Below are positions 1 through 9,472 of a DNA stretch of 64,000 nt, piece by piece. Position 1 is the stretch's first letter. Every line of letters starts with the position of its first letter. The translations under genes were made by a program, and so were the position numbers. Location of the stretch: contig NZ_CP086111.1 of the NCBI RefSeq assembly GCF_016806835.2, forward strand, positions 2,553,001 to 2,617,000, in the 5' to 3' direction. The notes below the pieces were generated by a model. That model was not told the origin of the DNA. It was given only the letters and a program-made list of their open reading frames with translations, and did not search any database. This DNA is from Skermanella rosea. GTDB lineage: Bacteria > Pseudomonadota > Alphaproteobacteria > Azospirillales > Azospirillaceae.

Positions 1-129
1 GGCGTTCGCCTGCGGCGGCGCGCCCTGGGCGCTGGCCTTGCCGGAGGCGAGCGGTCCTGCCGCTGCCGCCGCCGTCACGGCCGCGGCGGTGCCGAGTAGA
101 GCGCGACGGTTCATTCCTGCTTCTGCCAT
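1..129 (-). CDS. N-terminus of an exported protein with a Tat-like signal (truncated by window edge)
   Basis: Only the first 43 codons are inside the window; the gene reads leftward off the edge. The visible start has a twin-arginine pair (NRRALLG) followed by a very Ala-rich hydrophobic stretch and an Ala-x-Ala type end (GKASAQG), which together look like a Tat signal peptide. An ATG at 129 is used; an internal Met six codons in, just before the NRR, could also serve. The function cannot be told from this fragment. It is divergent from the penicillin acylase gene across 271 bases in which I see no clear gene. Confidence 0.6.
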   Translation of the reverse strand, partial: MAEAGMNRRALLGTAAAVTAAAAAGPLASGKASAQGAPPQANA

Positions 130-400
130 GGCTTCGTTCCTCTTGCTGTTTGCTGGCTGCCGTTTGCCTGCCGGTACCGTCATTTAGGTCGACGCGCGCG
201 AAAGTCTCCGCCGCCCGCTTAAGCAGGACAACTTTGTGAAATGCATCAGGCGCCACCCTGTTCCGGCGGACCCCGTCGAAAATCGGGCATGCCTGCCATG
301 AGGCTTTTCCCGGACCGGAACCCTGTCCGGATGTCGGAAGCGCCGAATAGACTGCGCTCAACCACAAGTTCAGCAGTCATATGGAAAAAGGGGAGGAACG

Positions 401-2854
401 ATGGAGAGTTTCACGAAGCGGGCACTGGCAGCCTGTTCGCTCCTGGCGCTGATGGGGACCGCCGCCGCGGCGCAGACGCAGGGCGTGGCATCGGTGGCGG
501 AAAAGACCTACAGGGTCGCGGGCCTGACCTCTCCGGCCGAGATCATCGTCGACCGGTGGGGCGTTCCTCACCTTTACGCGGAAAACACTTACGACGTTTT
601 CTTCGTGCAAGGCTTCAACGCGGCGCGCGACCGGCTCTGGCAGATCGACCTGTGGCGGAAGCGCGGCCTGGGCGAACTCGCCCGCGATTTCGGCCCGGCC
701 TATGTCGAGCAGGACCGGATGGCCCGGCAGTTCCTGTACCGCGGCGACATGTACCGGGAGTGGCTGGCGTACGGGTCCGACGCGAAGCGGATCGCCCAGC
801 GCTACACAGACGGGGTGAACGCCTTCGTCACCCTGGCCCGGCAGGACGCCGACCTGCTGCCCCTGGAGTTCAAGCTTCTGGGATACCAGCCGTCCTACTG
901 GCTGCCGGAAGACGTGGTGCGCATCCGGAGCCACGGCCTGACCCGCAACCTCGACAGCGAGATCGAGCGCGCGGCCGTGGCCTGCGCCGCCGACCTCAAG
1001 ACCGACCTGATGCGCCGCACCCTGGAGGTCGATGCCGAAACGACGGGATGGGAGACGAAGGTGCCGGAGGGGCTCGATCCCTGCGCGATTCCGCCCCAGG
1101 TCGCGCAGGCGTACGATCTCGGCACCGGCGGCGTCACCTTCACCAAGGAGAAGCTGGCGGGGGGCCAGCGGGCGGGCAGAGAGTCCGGGCAAGTGCCGGA
1201 GATCGAGCCGACGGCGCTCGGCAGCAACAACTGGGCGATCGCGCCGGCAAAGACCACCACCGGCAGGGCTATCCTGGCCAACGACCCCCACCGGGCGCAC
1301 GGGGCGCCGTCGCTGCGCTACATCACCCACCTGAACGCGCCGGGCTTCAGCGTGATCGGCGCGGGCGAGCCGTCGCTTCCCGGCATCTCGATCGGCCATA
1401 ACGGCAAGATCGCCTTCGGCCTGACGATCTTCTCGATCGACCAGGAAGACCTCTATGTCTACGACCTGAACCCGGCCGACCGGTCCCAGTACAGCTACCA
1501 GGGCCGCTGGGAGCCGATGACGACCGTGGCCGACGAGATCCCGGTGAAGGGCCAGTCCGACCGCAAGGTGGGTCTCCGCTACACCCGGCACGGGCCGGTG
1601 CTTCATGTGGACGAGGCGAACAACAAGGCCTACGCCGTGCGCGCGGCTTGGCTGGAACCGGGTATGGCGCCTTACTTCGGCAGCATCGACTATATGCGCG
1701 CCGAGAACTGGGACGAGTTCCTGGCCGCCATGAACCGCTGGGGCTCCCCGTCGGAGAACCAGGTCTATGCCGATATCGACGGCAATATCGGCTGGAAGCC
1801 GGGCGGGCTGACTCCCGTGCGGCCGAACTGGGACGGGCTGCTGCCGGTGCCGGGTGACGGCCGCTACGAATGGGCCGGCTACCGCGACATGGACGAACTG
1901 CCGGTCGAGTACAATCCGCAGCGGAACTGGGTCGGCAGCGCCAACCAGAACAACCTGCCGGCGGGCTATCCCAACGCCGAGAAGAAGATCGGCTTCGAAT
2001 GGACCGACCCGTCCCGATTCAACCGGATCAGCGAGGTCCTGGACGCCGACCGCAAGTTCGGGCTGGAGGATTCCATGGCGCTCCAGGCCGACAACACCTC
2101 CATCCAGGGCCGGCGCGTCACCGCGCTGCTCGACGGGCTTCAAAGCTCCGATCCCGAGTTGGCGGAGGCGCTCCGGCTGCTGACCTCCTGGAACGGCGTG
2201 CTGACCGCCGACAGCGCCGCCGGCGCACTCTACGAGGTCTGGTTCATGAAGCACCTGCGGCCCGCCGTGGTCCGGGCGACGGTGCCGAAGGACGCCGTGG
2301 AACTGGTCGACAAGGGCGGCGTCCGGAGCGGCGAGCCGGCGGCGATCATCGCGGTGCTGGAACAACCGGACCAGCGCCTCGGCAGCGATCCGGCCGAGGC
2401 CAGGAACGCCCTGTTGCTGGACACCCTGAAGCCGGCGGTATCGGAGCTGAAGTCCAAGCTGGGGCCGGACATGCAGGCCTGGCGCTGGGCAAGCCTGCAC
2501 CATGGATACTTCCAGCACCCCCTGGCCGCGGTGGTCGGGGCGGAGGAGAGGCGCCTGCTGGACGTCGGTCCGTTCCCCAAGGGGGGCAGCGGCTTCACGC
2601 CGAACGCCACGACCTATCGGACCAGCGATTTCCGCATCACCGCCGGCGGTTCTTTCAAGATGGTGCTGGATGTCGGCAATTGGGACGCGTCGCGCGCGGT
2701 GAACACGCCGGGCCAGTCCGGCGATCCGAACAGCCCCCATTACCGCGACCTCGCCTCCCTCTGGCAGCAGGAGCAGTATTTCCCGCTGCTCTACAGCCGC
2801 GAAGGGGTCGAGGGTGCGGCCGCGGAGCGGATCCGGCTGATGCCGTCCAACTGA
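401..2854 (+). CDS. Penicillin acylase family amidase (Ntn hydrolase), exported
   Basis: 817 residues, the usual size for periplasmic penicillin/acyl-homoserine-lactone acylases, which cut the amide bond of N-acyl compounds. Residues 1-24 form a signal peptide ending in AAAAQ. The alpha-chain region contains the GVPHLYA and QGFNAARDRLWQ blocks typical of the family. The autocatalytic cleavage site is visible as LGSNNWAI, giving Ser275 as the new N-terminal nucleophile of the beta chain, and NDPH follows shortly after. A good Shine-Dalgarno (GGGAGGA) precedes the ATG. It is first in a same-strand set with an M20 amidohydrolase and a sodium symporter, so it may release amines or amino acids for uptake. 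Substrate (beta-lactam side chain, acyl-homoserine lactone or other amide) cannot be read from sequence. Confidence 0.92.
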   Translation: MESFTKRALAACSLLALMGTAAAAQTQGVASVAEKTYRVAGLTSPAEIIVDRWGVPHLYAENTYDVFFVQGFNAARDRLWQIDLWRKRGLGELARDFGPAYVEQDRMARQFLYRGDMYREWLAYGSDAKRIAQRYTDGVNAFVTLARQDADLLPLEFKLLGYQPSYWLPEDVVRIRSHGLTRNLDSEIERAAVACAADLKTDLMRRTLEVDAETTGWETKVPEGLDPCAIPPQVAQAYDLGTGGVTFTKEKLAGGQRAGRESGQVPEIEPTALGSNNWAIAPAKTTTGRAILANDPHRAHGAPSLRYITHLNAPGFSVIGAGEPSLPGISIGHNGKIAFGLTIFSIDQEDLYVYDLNPADRSQYSYQGRWEPMTTVADEIPVKGQSDRKVGLRYTRHGPVLHVDEANNKAYAVRAAWLEPGMAPYFGSIDYMRAENWDEFLAAMNRWGSPSENQVYADIDGNIGWKPGGLTPVRPNWDGLLPVPGDGRYEWAGYRDMDELPVEYNPQRNWVGSANQNNLPAGYPNAEKKIGFEWTDPSRFNRISEVLDADRKFGLEDSMALQADNTSIQGRRVTALLDGLQSSDPELAEALRLLTSWNGVLTADSAAGALYEVWFMKHLRPAVVRATVPKDAVELVDKGGVRSGEPAAIIAVLEQPDQRLGSDPAEARNALLLDTLKPAVSELKSKLGPDMQAWRWASLHHGYFQHPLAAVVGAEERRLLDVGPFPKGGSGFTPNATTYRTSDFRITAGGSFKMVLDVGNWDASRAVNTPGQSGDPNSPHYRDLASLWQQEQYFPLLYSREGVEGAAAERIRLMPSN

Positions 2855-2866
2855 CGGCACAATACG

Positions 2867-2895
2867 GCCCGCCGTCCATTGAATGGACGGCGGGC
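2867..2895 (+). terminator. Perfect 14-bp inverted repeat between acylase and amidohydrolase genes
   Basis: The left arm GCCCGCCGTCCATT is exactly complementary to AATGGACGGCGGGC with one base between them. It starts 12 bases after the acylase stop and ends just before the Shine-Dalgarno of the next gene. There is no T-run, so it may be an imperfect terminator, an mRNA-stabilising hairpin or an operator rather than a strong intrinsic terminator. Confidence 0.55.
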
Positions 2896-2914
2896 AAAGT
2901 CTTGGAGAAGAGAG

Positions 2915-4090
2915 ATGAAGATCGACGATCGCATCAAGGAGATGCACGGCGAACTGACCGAATGGCGGCGTGACCTTCACGCCCACCCGGAACTCGGATT
3001 CGAGGAGCACCGGACGAGCGACTTCGTCGCGGCCAAGCTCGAGGCGTTCGGCCTGGAGGTCCACCGGGGCATCGCGAAGACCGGCGTGGTCGGCGTGCTG
3101 CGGGCGGGGCACGGCGGCAACCAGGCGATCGGGCTTCGGGCCGACATGGACGCCCTGCCGATCACCGAGGCCAACGATCTGCCGTACAAGTCCACGGCGC
3201 CGGGCAAGATGCATGCCTGCGGCCATGACGGCCACACCACCATGCTGCTGGGCGCCGCCCGCTACCTGGCGGAGACGAAGCGCTTCGACGGCACCGCCTA
3301 CTTCATCTTCCAGCCCGCCGAGGAGACCGCCGGCGGCGGCCGGGTGATGGTCGAGGAAGGGCTGATGGACCGGTTCCCGATGGCTGCGGTCTATGGCATG
3401 CACAACTGGCCGGGTCTGCCGGTCGGCACCATCGGCGCCATGGTCGGGCCTGTCATGGCGTCGATGGACACCTTCGAGATCACGGTGAACGGCCTGGGCA
3501 CCCACGCCGCCATGCCGCACCTGGGCAAGGACCCGATCGTGGCCGGCGCCAACCTGGTCTCGACCCTCCAGACGATCGCCAGCCGGACGATCGCGCCGAC
3601 CGACGCGGTGGTGGTCAGCGTGACCCAGTTCCATGCCGGGGACGCCTTCAACGTGATCCCCGAGACGGTGGTGATCCGCGGCACGGTCCGGACGCTCAAT
3701 CGCGATGTCCAGGCGGGGATGGAGCCGGCGCTGCGCCGGATCTGCGAGGGGATGGCCCACGCCCACGGCATCGCCATGGACCTGCGGTACACCTATGGAT
3801 ATCCGGTGACGGTCAACACCGCCGCCGAGACCGAGTTCGCCCGGATCGTCGCGGCGCAGGTGGTCGGGTCCGACCAGGTGCGAGCCGATCTGGCGCCCAG
3901 CATGGGGGCCGAGGACTTCGCCTTCATGCTGGAGCATCGTCCGGGCTGCTATGTCTGGGTCGGGAACGGGCCGACCGACGGCAACCGGCTGCTCCATAAC
4001 CCGCGCTACGACTTCAACGACGACATCCTGCCGATCGGCGTCGCCTATTGGGGCGAACTGGTCGAGCGCGCCCTTCCGGCGCGCGGCTGA
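2915..4090 (+). CDS. M20 family metallo-amidohydrolase (aminoacylase/hippurate hydrolase type)
   Basis: 391 residues. The family uses a two-metal centre to hydrolyse N-acyl amino acids. Visible metal-site blocks are HACGHDGHT (Cys102, His104) and FQPAEETAGGG (Glu136/Glu137), with LRADMDALP before them and SMGAEDFAFM near the C-terminus, all diagnostic of the HipO/AmiA group. I chose the ATG at 2915 because GGAGAAG sits just upstream; an in-frame ATG at 2879 lies inside the preceding inverted repeat and would add 12 atypical residues. It is cytoplasmic (no signal peptide), so it probably acts on compounds brought in by the symporter encoded two genes later, downstream in pathway of the exported acylase. 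Confidence 0.93.
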   Translation: MKIDDRIKEMHGELTEWRRDLHAHPELGFEEHRTSDFVAAKLEAFGLEVHRGIAKTGVVGVLRAGHGGNQAIGLRADMDALPITEANDLPYKSTAPGKMHACGHDGHTTMLLGAARYLAETKRFDGTAYFIFQPAEETAGGGRVMVEEGLMDRFPMAAVYGMHNWPGLPVGTIGAMVGPVMASMDTFEITVNGLGTHAAMPHLGKDPIVAGANLVSTLQTIASRTIAPTDAVVVSVTQFHAGDAFNVIPETVVIRGTVRTLNRDVQAGMEPALRRICEGMAHAHGIAMDLRYTYGYPVTVNTAAETEFARIVAAQVVGSDQVRADLAPSMGAEDFAFMLEHRPGCYVWVGNGPTDGNRLLHNPRYDFNDDILPIGVAYWGELVERALPARG

Positions 4091-4102
4091 AGGAGGTGAT
4101 CC

Positions 4103-4333
4103 GTGGCGAGACTGCCGAATGAAAGCCGCCGGGACGCGAGCAAGCCTTTCGCGATCTTCACCCTGATCATGCTGCTGGTCATGATCTTTCCAGTCTACGG
4201 CTTCGCCAACAGCGTCGAGCCCATGATCCTGGGCCTGCCGTTCTCCCTGTTCTGGATCATCGCCTGGATCGGGGTCGAGTTCGTCGGACTGGTCTGCTTC
4301 ATCGCCTATGAATTCACGGGAGGCGACCGCTGA
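4103..4333 (+). CDS. DUF3311-type two-helix membrane protein, symporter partner
   Basis: 76 residues beginning with GTG, preceded by GGAGG at the correct distance. Two hydrophobic segments are visible at about 16-36 and 44-67, with the block VEPMILGLPFSLFW between them. This pattern is typical of small DUF3311 proteins that sit immediately upstream of SSS-family sodium symporters. The stop codon overlaps the ATG of the symporter by one base (TGATG), so the two are almost certainly translated together. A role as a small subunit or stabiliser of the symporter is inferred from this constant pairing; its mechanism is not known to me. Confidence 0.8.
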   Translation: MARLPNESRRDASKPFAIFTLIMLLVMIFPVYGFANSVEPMILGLPFSLFWIIAWIGVEFVGLVCFIAYEFTGGDR

Positions 4334-5793
4334 TGGAACGGTGGATGATCGCTTTGCTGGCCATGGGCGTGTACCTGGTCTTCGCCTTCCTGGTCGGGCT
4401 GCTGGCCGGCCGCGGCCGATCCTTCTGGTCGGTGTCGGAATACACCGTCGCCGACCGGGGCCTCGGCCTCGTGCTGATGTGGTTCCTGATGGGCGGGACC
4501 GTGTTCAGCGCCTTCGCCTTCCTGGGCGGGCCGGGCTGGGCCTACTCCAAGGGGGCGGCGTCCTTCTACATCCTGGCCTACACCTGTCTCGGCCTGCTGC
4601 CCTGGTACCTGATCGGGCCGAAGGTGGCCCGTATCGGCGAGCGCAAGAACTTCTACACCATGGGGGATTTCCTGGGCGACCGGTACCGGTCGCGGGCCAT
4701 CCAGGTGCTCGTGGGGATCATCTCCGTGCTCGCCTTCATCCAGTATCTCACATTGCAAATCAAGGGGATGGCGTATGTCTTCAATGTGCTGACTGAAGAC
4801 GCGATCCCGATCTGGCTGGGTGCCCTGATCTCCTACGGCATCGTCATCGTCTATGTCGCGACCAGCGGCGTGCGGGGAGCCGCCTGGAGCGACGTGCTGC
4901 AGGGCATCCTGATGCTGGTGGTCGCCTGGGTGGTCGGGTTCGCCCTGGTCTATCAGTTCCACGACGGAATCGGCGCGATGTTCCGGGGGATCGCGGAGAC
5001 ACGGCCCGGCTTCCTGACGATCGGCGGCGAAGGGTCGGCGATGTCGCCCATGGCCTACACCACCATCCTGCTGGTCTCGGTGGTAGGATTCATCATGTGG
5101 CCGCACCTGTTCACCAAGTCCTTCACGACGACCGAGAAGAAGATCAAGCAGACGGTGCTGGTCTATCCGCTGTTCGCGATTTTCCTGGTGCCGATCCTGT
5201 TCATCGGCTTCTCCGCGGTCGGCATCGTCGATCCGTCCGAGCTGTCCGGCCCGGATACGATCCTGCCGCACCTTGTCACCAACGAGCTTGGGGCCAGCGG
5301 GCTGGTCTACGGCCTGATCGGAGCCGGGGCGCTGGCGGCGGCCATGTCGTCGGCGGACGCGATTACCCATGGCGGATCAGTGTCTTTCGGCCGGGACATC
5401 ATCCAGCCTCTGAAGCCCGATCTGTCCGAGCGGGCGCAGATCTGGATCATGCGCCTGTCCGTCGTCGCGATCGGCACGGTGGCCTATTACCTGTCGATCT
5501 TCGGGGCCGCGGGGCTGGTTCAACTCCTGGTCGGCGCGTACGGGTCGATCGTCCAGTTCGCCCCAGCCGTCTACGGCGCCCTCTGGTGGCGGCGCGGAAC
5601 GGCGCCGGGCGTGATCGCCGGCCTGGTCGGCGGCATCGTGGTCAACTACTATTTCCAGCTCGTCCAGCCCGCGACGCCGCTGGACATCAATGCCGGGATC
5701 CTGGGCCTGATGGTCAACGTCGTGCTGTTCGTCGGCGTCAGCATGGTGACGCAGCCGGACGAGGCCGCGGCCGAGGATTACGTCGAGGCCTGA
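4333..5793 (+). CDS. Sodium:solute symporter (SSS family)
   Basis: 486 residues with about 13 hydrophobic segments. Characteristic SSS features are the first helices with GRGRSFWSVSEYTVADRG, the FLGGPGWAYSKG loop, and the AAAMSSADAITHGGS motif around helix 8 that lines the sodium/substrate site. The family co-transports sodium with solutes such as amino acids, carboxylates, pantothenate or sugars. The cognate solute is not readable, but the operon (secreted amidase, cytosolic N-acyl amidohydrolase) suggests an acyl amino acid, an amine or a carboxylate released from amides. Translationally coupled to the DUF3311 gene by a one-base overlap. Confidence 0.9.
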   Translation: MERWMIALLAMGVYLVFAFLVGLLAGRGRSFWSVSEYTVADRGLGLVLMWFLMGGTVFSAFAFLGGPGWAYSKGAASFYILAYTCLGLLPWYLIGPKVARIGERKNFYTMGDFLGDRYRSRAIQVLVGIISVLAFIQYLTLQIKGMAYVFNVLTEDAIPIWLGALISYGIVIVYVATSGVRGAAWSDVLQGILMLVVAWVVGFALVYQFHDGIGAMFRGIAETRPGFLTIGGEGSAMSPMAYTTILLVSVVGFIMWPHLFTKSFTTTEKKIKQTVLVYPLFAIFLVPILFIGFSAVGIVDPSELSGPDTILPHLVTNELGASGLVYGLIGAGALAAAMSSADAITHGGSVSFGRDIIQPLKPDLSERAQIWIMRLSVVAIGTVAYYLSIFGAAGLVQLLVGAYGSIVQFAPAVYGALWWRRGTAPGVIAGLVGGIVVNYYFQLVQPATPLDINAGILGLMVNVVLFVGVSMVTQPDEAAAEDYVEA

Positions 5794-5799
5794 TCATGC

Positions 5800-5829
5800 G
5801 CGGGCCGGACGCCACGGCGCCCGGCCCGC
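5800..5829. terminator. GC-rich hairpin between convergent symporter and TerC genes
   Basis: GCGGGCCGG at 5800-5808 is exactly complementary to CCGGCCCGC at 5821-5829, with a 12-base loop. It fills the 49-base gap between two convergent genes, the expected place for a shared bidirectional terminator. There is no clear T-run. Confidence 0.5.
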
Positions 5830-5842
5830 CCGTTCCCCATCC

Positions 5843-6580
5843 TCAGTGCGCGCGCTTGCGGGCCCGGCGGGCCAGCATGTTCAGGCCTTCGATCAGGGCG
5901 GAGAAGGCCATCGCCGCGTAGATGTAGCCCTTGGGCACATGGGCGCCGAAACCTTCGGCGATCAGGGTCATGCCGATCATCATCAGGAAGCCCAGCGCCA
6001 GCATGACGACGGTCGGGTTCTTGGCGATGAAGTTCGCAAGCGGGTCGGCAGCCACCAGCATGACCGTGACGGCGACCAGCACGGCGATCACCATGATCGG
6101 GATATGCTCGGTCATGCCGACGGCGGTGATGATGCTGTCGATGGAGAAGACCAGGTCCAGCAGCAGGATCTGGCCGATCGCCGCACCGAAGCCGATGCTG
6201 CCGCCCTTGCTGCCGAACATGTCAGGGCCGGGGTCGGGATCCACGTTGTGATGGATCTCCTTGGTCGCCTTCCAGACCAGGAACAGGCCGCCGGCGATCA
6301 GGATCAGGTCGCGCCAGGAGAAGCCATGGCCGAAGGCGGTGAAGATCGGTTCCGTCAGCTGGACGATGAAGGCGACGGTGCCGAGCAGGCCCAGGCGGAG
6401 GATCAGGGCGAGGCTGATGCCGATACGGCGTCCGCGCGATCGTTGATCTTCCGGCAAGCGATTCGTCAGGATGGATATGAAGATCAGGTTGTCGATGCCC
6501 AGGACCACTTCCATCGCGATCAGCGTCGCGAGGGCTATCCAGGCCGCCGGATCGGCGGCAAGCGCGAGCAGGTATTCCAT
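5843..6580 (-). CDS. TerC family integral membrane protein
   Basis: 245 residues with seven or so hydrophobic helices. The N-terminal block [19 protein letters not shown] and the matching internal [18 protein letters not shown] are the paired acidic GxDN/SxDS motifs that define TerC proteins, which have been linked to manganese/metal efflux at the membrane and to tellurite resistance. I chose the ATG at 6580, which gives the usual TerC N-terminus and has AGGGA upstream; an ATG at 6613 would add 11 residues. The gene stands alone, convergent with the symporter gene, followed upstream by an unrelated racemase-type gene on the same strand. Confidence 0.9.
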   Translation of the reverse strand: MEYLLALAADPAAWIALATLIAMEVVLGIDNLIFISILTNRLPEDQRSRGRRIGISLALILRLGLLGTVAFIVQLTEPIFTAFGHGFSWRDLILIAGGLFLVWKATKEIHHNVDPDPGPDMFGSKGGSIGFGAAIGQILLLDLVFSIDSIITAVGMTEHIPIMVIAVLVAVTVMLVAADPLANFIAKNPTVVMLALGFLMMIGMTLIAEGFGAHVPKGYIYAAMAFSALIEGLNMLARRARKRAH

Positions 6581-6684
6581 CGTCGGCAAGCTTCCCTGTT
6601 GGGTTTCCGTCATGGGCAGTGGCCGCTGATAACGGACCTGCCGCCCCTTCGGATCATGCTTACCGCAAATTTGCACAGCACGGG

Positions 6685-7404
6685 TCAGGATGCCCGAGCC
6701 TCCTCCGGTGTCGGTTCGGGCTCCGGCCAATAGCGGACGCCGAGCCTCACCAGCGTCGCCGCATGGCTGATGGCGCAGGCGGTGCCGTCCAGCAGCGGGA
6801 CGGGAACCTGGTCGCGGATGCGATGGGCCAAGCCCGCAAGGGGGCCTCCGCCGAGGACGATCGACCGGACGCCCTCGGTCGCGGCGGCCCTGCGGCACAG
6901 CCCGGCCAGCGTCGTGCCATGATCATGCTGCACGGTGGCGGCCCTCCTGGCGCCGTCCTCCGCGCCGGCGGGCGGGTCGAGCGCATGGATCGCGGACAGG
7001 CGATCGGCGCAGCCGAGCCGGCGGGCCGCCTGTTCAAGGACCGGCTTCAGGGCCGACCCCAGGGTGACGATCGCGAACCGGCCGCCGCACAGCAGGGCGG
7101 TCAGCATGGCGCTTTCCGCGATGCCGACCACCGGGACCGGGGAGACGGCGCGCGCCGCGTCCAGCCCCGGGTCGGAGAAGGCCGCGATCACGACGGCATC
7201 GAATCCCGGGGCCAGCCGGGCGACCAGTTCCAAGACCGCTTCGGCAGCCGTCGCCGACTCTTCCGGCGTCTGGATGAATGGGGAACCGAAGCGGGCGGAC
7301 ACGCCGGTGATCTCGATATCCTGGCTCGCGACCCGCCGCGCCTCCGCCACGATGCTTTCGGTGACGGCGACGGTCGTGTTCGGATTTATGACGAGGACTC
7401 TCAT
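6685..7404 (-). CDS. Asp/Glu/hydantoin racemase superfamily protein lacking both catalytic cysteines
   Basis: 239 residues with the N-terminus [11 protein letters not shown] and block [10 protein letters not shown] that mark the hydantoin/allantoin racemase group. In active members two cysteines act as acid and base, in the contexts IACF and LGCAGM. Here these read IAAF (Ala75) and LGGGPLAG (Gly186), so a classic racemase mechanism is not possible. It may be a subfamily with another chemistry or a binding role. Its ATG overlaps the stop of the upstream ABC ATPase gene (ATGA), making it the last, translationally coupled gene of a peptide-type importer operon. This suggests it acts on the imported compound. 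Confidence 0.8.
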   Translation of the reverse strand: MRVLVINPNTTVAVTESIVAEARRVASQDIEITGVSARFGSPFIQTPEESATAAEAVLELVARLAPGFDAVVIAAFSDPGLDAARAVSPVPVVGIAESAMLTALLCGGRFAIVTLGSALKPVLEQAARRLGCADRLSAIHALDPPAGAEDGARRAATVQHDHGTTLAGLCRRAAATEGVRSIVLGGGPLAGLAHRIRDQVPVPLLDGTACAISHAATLVRLGVRYWPEPEPTPEEARAS

Positions 7405-8423
7405 GATCTCTCGCGGTCGATTCTCAGGCAGCGGGCGGTGTGGTCGGGTGCCGGGCGGAACAGCGGGATGTCGGTCTCGCGGCACCGGCCATCGACATAT
7501 CGGCAGCGCGGCGCGAAGCTGCAGCCGGAAGGCAAGCGGGCGAGGTTGGGCGGGGCGCCGGGGATCGTCTGAAGGCGCTCGCCGCGGGACGCGCCGTGGA
7601 CGGTCGAGGCGAGCAGCCCCTCGGTGTAGGGGTGCAGGCGCCGGCCGATCACGTCCCCGACGGGACCGGCCTCGATGAAGCGGCCGGCATACATGACCGC
7701 GACGTCGTCCGCGATCTCGGCGGCGACGCCCATGTCATGGGTCACGAAGATCACCGCCATGCCCATCTCCCGCTGGAGCTGGCGCAGCAGGACCAGGACC
7801 TGCATCTGGACGGTGGCGTCCAGCGCGGTCGTCGGCTCGTCCGCCAGCAGCAGGTCGGGCCGGCACGACAGGGCCAGGGCGATCATCGCCCGCTGGCGCA
7901 TGCCGCCGGACATCTCGTGCGGGTAGGCCCTGAGGCGGCGGGCGGCCGACGGGATCTGGACCAGTTCCAGCAGTTCCAGGGCGCGCTTCTCCGCGTCGCG
8001 GTATGAGACGCCCTCGTGGCGGACGACCGTCTCGGCGATCTGGCGGCCGATCGTGTACACCGGGTCGAAGGCCAGCATCGGCTCCTGGAAGATCATGCTG
8101 ACCACGGAGCCGCGGACCTGAACCAGTTCACGCTCGGAAAGGGACAGGATGTCGCGCCCGCCGATCCGGATACTGCCGCCGTACCGGGTGCGCCTCTGCG
8201 GATGAAGGCGCATCATCGCCTTGAGCGTGACGCTCTTGCCGGAGCCGGATTCGCCCAGGATGGTCAGCACCTTGCCGCGCTCCAGGGTGAAGTCCACGCC
8301 GTTGACGGCGCTGATATCGCCGTCGCCGCCCCTGAAGCGGACGGTCAGGCCTTCCACCGACACGAGGGGCGCTACGGCGGGAGCCGCCGCGAGGGCGGCG
8401 TCCTGGCGGAGGGCTGCGGTCAT
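7401..8423 (-). CDS. Peptide/opine-type ABC transporter ATP-binding protein (DppD-like)
   Basis: 340 residues. Walker A is GESGSGKS, the ABC signature is [12 protein letters not shown], and Walker B is [12 protein letters not shown]. The C-terminal extension with the Cys-rich CSFAPRC...C pattern is typical of the oligopeptide/dipeptide transporter ATPases and forms an Fe-S-like or structural motif in that group. It powers the importer encoded by the upstream genes. Both ends overlap neighbouring genes by four bases, showing tight translational coupling with the second ATPase before it and the racemase-like gene after it. Confidence 0.93.
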   Translation of the reverse strand: MTAALRQDAALAAAPAVAPLVSVEGLTVRFRGGDGDISAVNGVDFTLERGKVLTILGESGSGKSVTLKAMMRLHPQRRTRYGGSIRIGGRDILSLSERELVQVRGSVVSMIFQEPMLAFDPVYTIGRQIAETVVRHEGVSYRDAEKRALELLELVQIPSAARRLRAYPHEMSGGMRQRAMIALALSCRPDLLLADEPTTALDATVQMQVLVLLRQLQREMGMAVIFVTHDMGVAAEIADDVAVMYAGRFIEAGPVGDVIGRRLHPYTEGLLASTVHGASRGERLQTIPGAPPNLARLPSGCSFAPRCRYVDGRCRETDIPLFRPAPDHTARCLRIDRERS

Positions 8424-9472
8424 GCTACTGCTCCGATCGGCTGGGGGGCGGCCCTGGTATGGCCGGAACCCGCGATTTCCATGTGGCAGGCGGCGGCATG
8501 GCGTTCGGCGGGACGGATGATCTCCAGGCGGGGCTCCGTCCGGGCGCAGACATCCTCCGCGAAGGCGCAGCGAGTGCGGAAGCGGCAGCCGGACGGCGGG
8601 TTGATCGGATTGGGCGGGTCGCCGGTCAGGGCCGGCGCGGTCGTCCGCCGGGCCGGGTCCATGCTGGGCATGGAGGAGAGCAGGGCGCGGGTGTAGGGGT
8701 GGCGCGGATCGCCGTAGATGGATTCCACCGTGCCGGTCTCGACCACCTTGCCGAGGTACATGACCAGGACCCGGTCGCTGATGTACTGGACCACGTTCAG
8801 GTCGTGGGAGATGAAGATGTAGGTCAGGTTCATCTCGCGCTTCAGATCGTTCAGCAGGTTCAGCACCTGCGCCTCGACCGACTTGTCCAGGGCGGAGACG
8901 GCCTCGTCGAAGATGACCAGGCGGGGTTCCAGCGCCAGGGCGCGGGCGATGTTGACGCGCTGGCGCTGTCCGCCCGACAGCTCGTGCGGATAGCGGCGGA
9001 CGAACAGGTTGGGATCCAGCCCGACCTTGGCGAGCAGGGCGCGGGCGCGCTCCCGCGCCGCCTTGGCTGGAAGTCCGTGGACCTTGGGGCCGAAGGCGAT
9101 CGACTCCTCGATGGTGAGCCGCGGGTTCAGGCTGGCGTAGCTGTCCTGGAAGACCATCTGCATGTTCCGCCGCATGTCCCGGACGGAGATGCCATGCTGC
9201 TCGCCGACGCCCTCGCCGTCGAAGATGACGTCGCCCGCGTCGGGCTCGATCAGGCGCATCAGCAGGCGGGCGGTGGTGGACTTGCCGCAGCCGCTTTCGC
9301 CGACGACGCCCAGGGTTTCCCCGCGGGCGACCTCGAACGAGACCTCGTCCACCGCCTGCACGGTGGCGACCTTGCGGTTGAGCACGCCGCCCAGGATCGG
9401 GAAATACTTCTTCAGGTCCTTGACCAGGAGGAGCGGCTGGGCGCTGCCGGGGGCGGAGATCGCGCCGGTCAT
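8420..9472 (-). CDS. Peptide-type ABC transporter ATP-binding protein (DppF-like)
   Basis: 350 residues. GESGCGKST (Walker A), LSGGQRQRVNIARAL (signature) and RLVIFDEAVSALD (Walker B) are clear, and a C-terminal oligopeptide-transporter extension (PPSGCRFRTRC) is present. It is the second of the paired ATPases that Dpp/Opp systems use. The open frame runs far upstream, but the real start is the ATG at 9472, which makes a four-base ATGA overlap with the permease stop; the upstream extension is merely the anti-frame of the permease genes. Confidence 0.93.
   Translation of the reverse strand: MTGAISAPGSAQPLLLVKDLKKYFPILGGVLNRKVATVQAVDEVSFEVARGETLGVVGESGCGKSTTARLLMRLIEPDAGDVIFDGEGVGEQHGISVRDMRRNMQMVFQDSYASLNPRLTIEESIAFGPKVHGLPAKAARERARALLAKVGLDPNLFVRRYPHELSGGQRQRVNIARALALEPRLVIFDEAVSALDKSVEAQVLNLLNDLKREMNLTYIFISHDLNVVQYISDRVLVMYLGKVVETGTVESIYGDPRHPYTRALLSSMPSMDPARRTTAPALTGDPPNPINPPSGCRFRTRCAFAEDVCARTEPRLEIIRPAERHAAACHMEIAGSGHTRAAPQPIGAVA

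Noticed and set aside
377-3997. 1206-codon open frame on the minus strand opposite the acylase and amidohydrolase genes
   Set aside because: Arg/Gly/His-rich, no domain motif, lies opposite two well-supported genes; a GC-rich antisense artefact.
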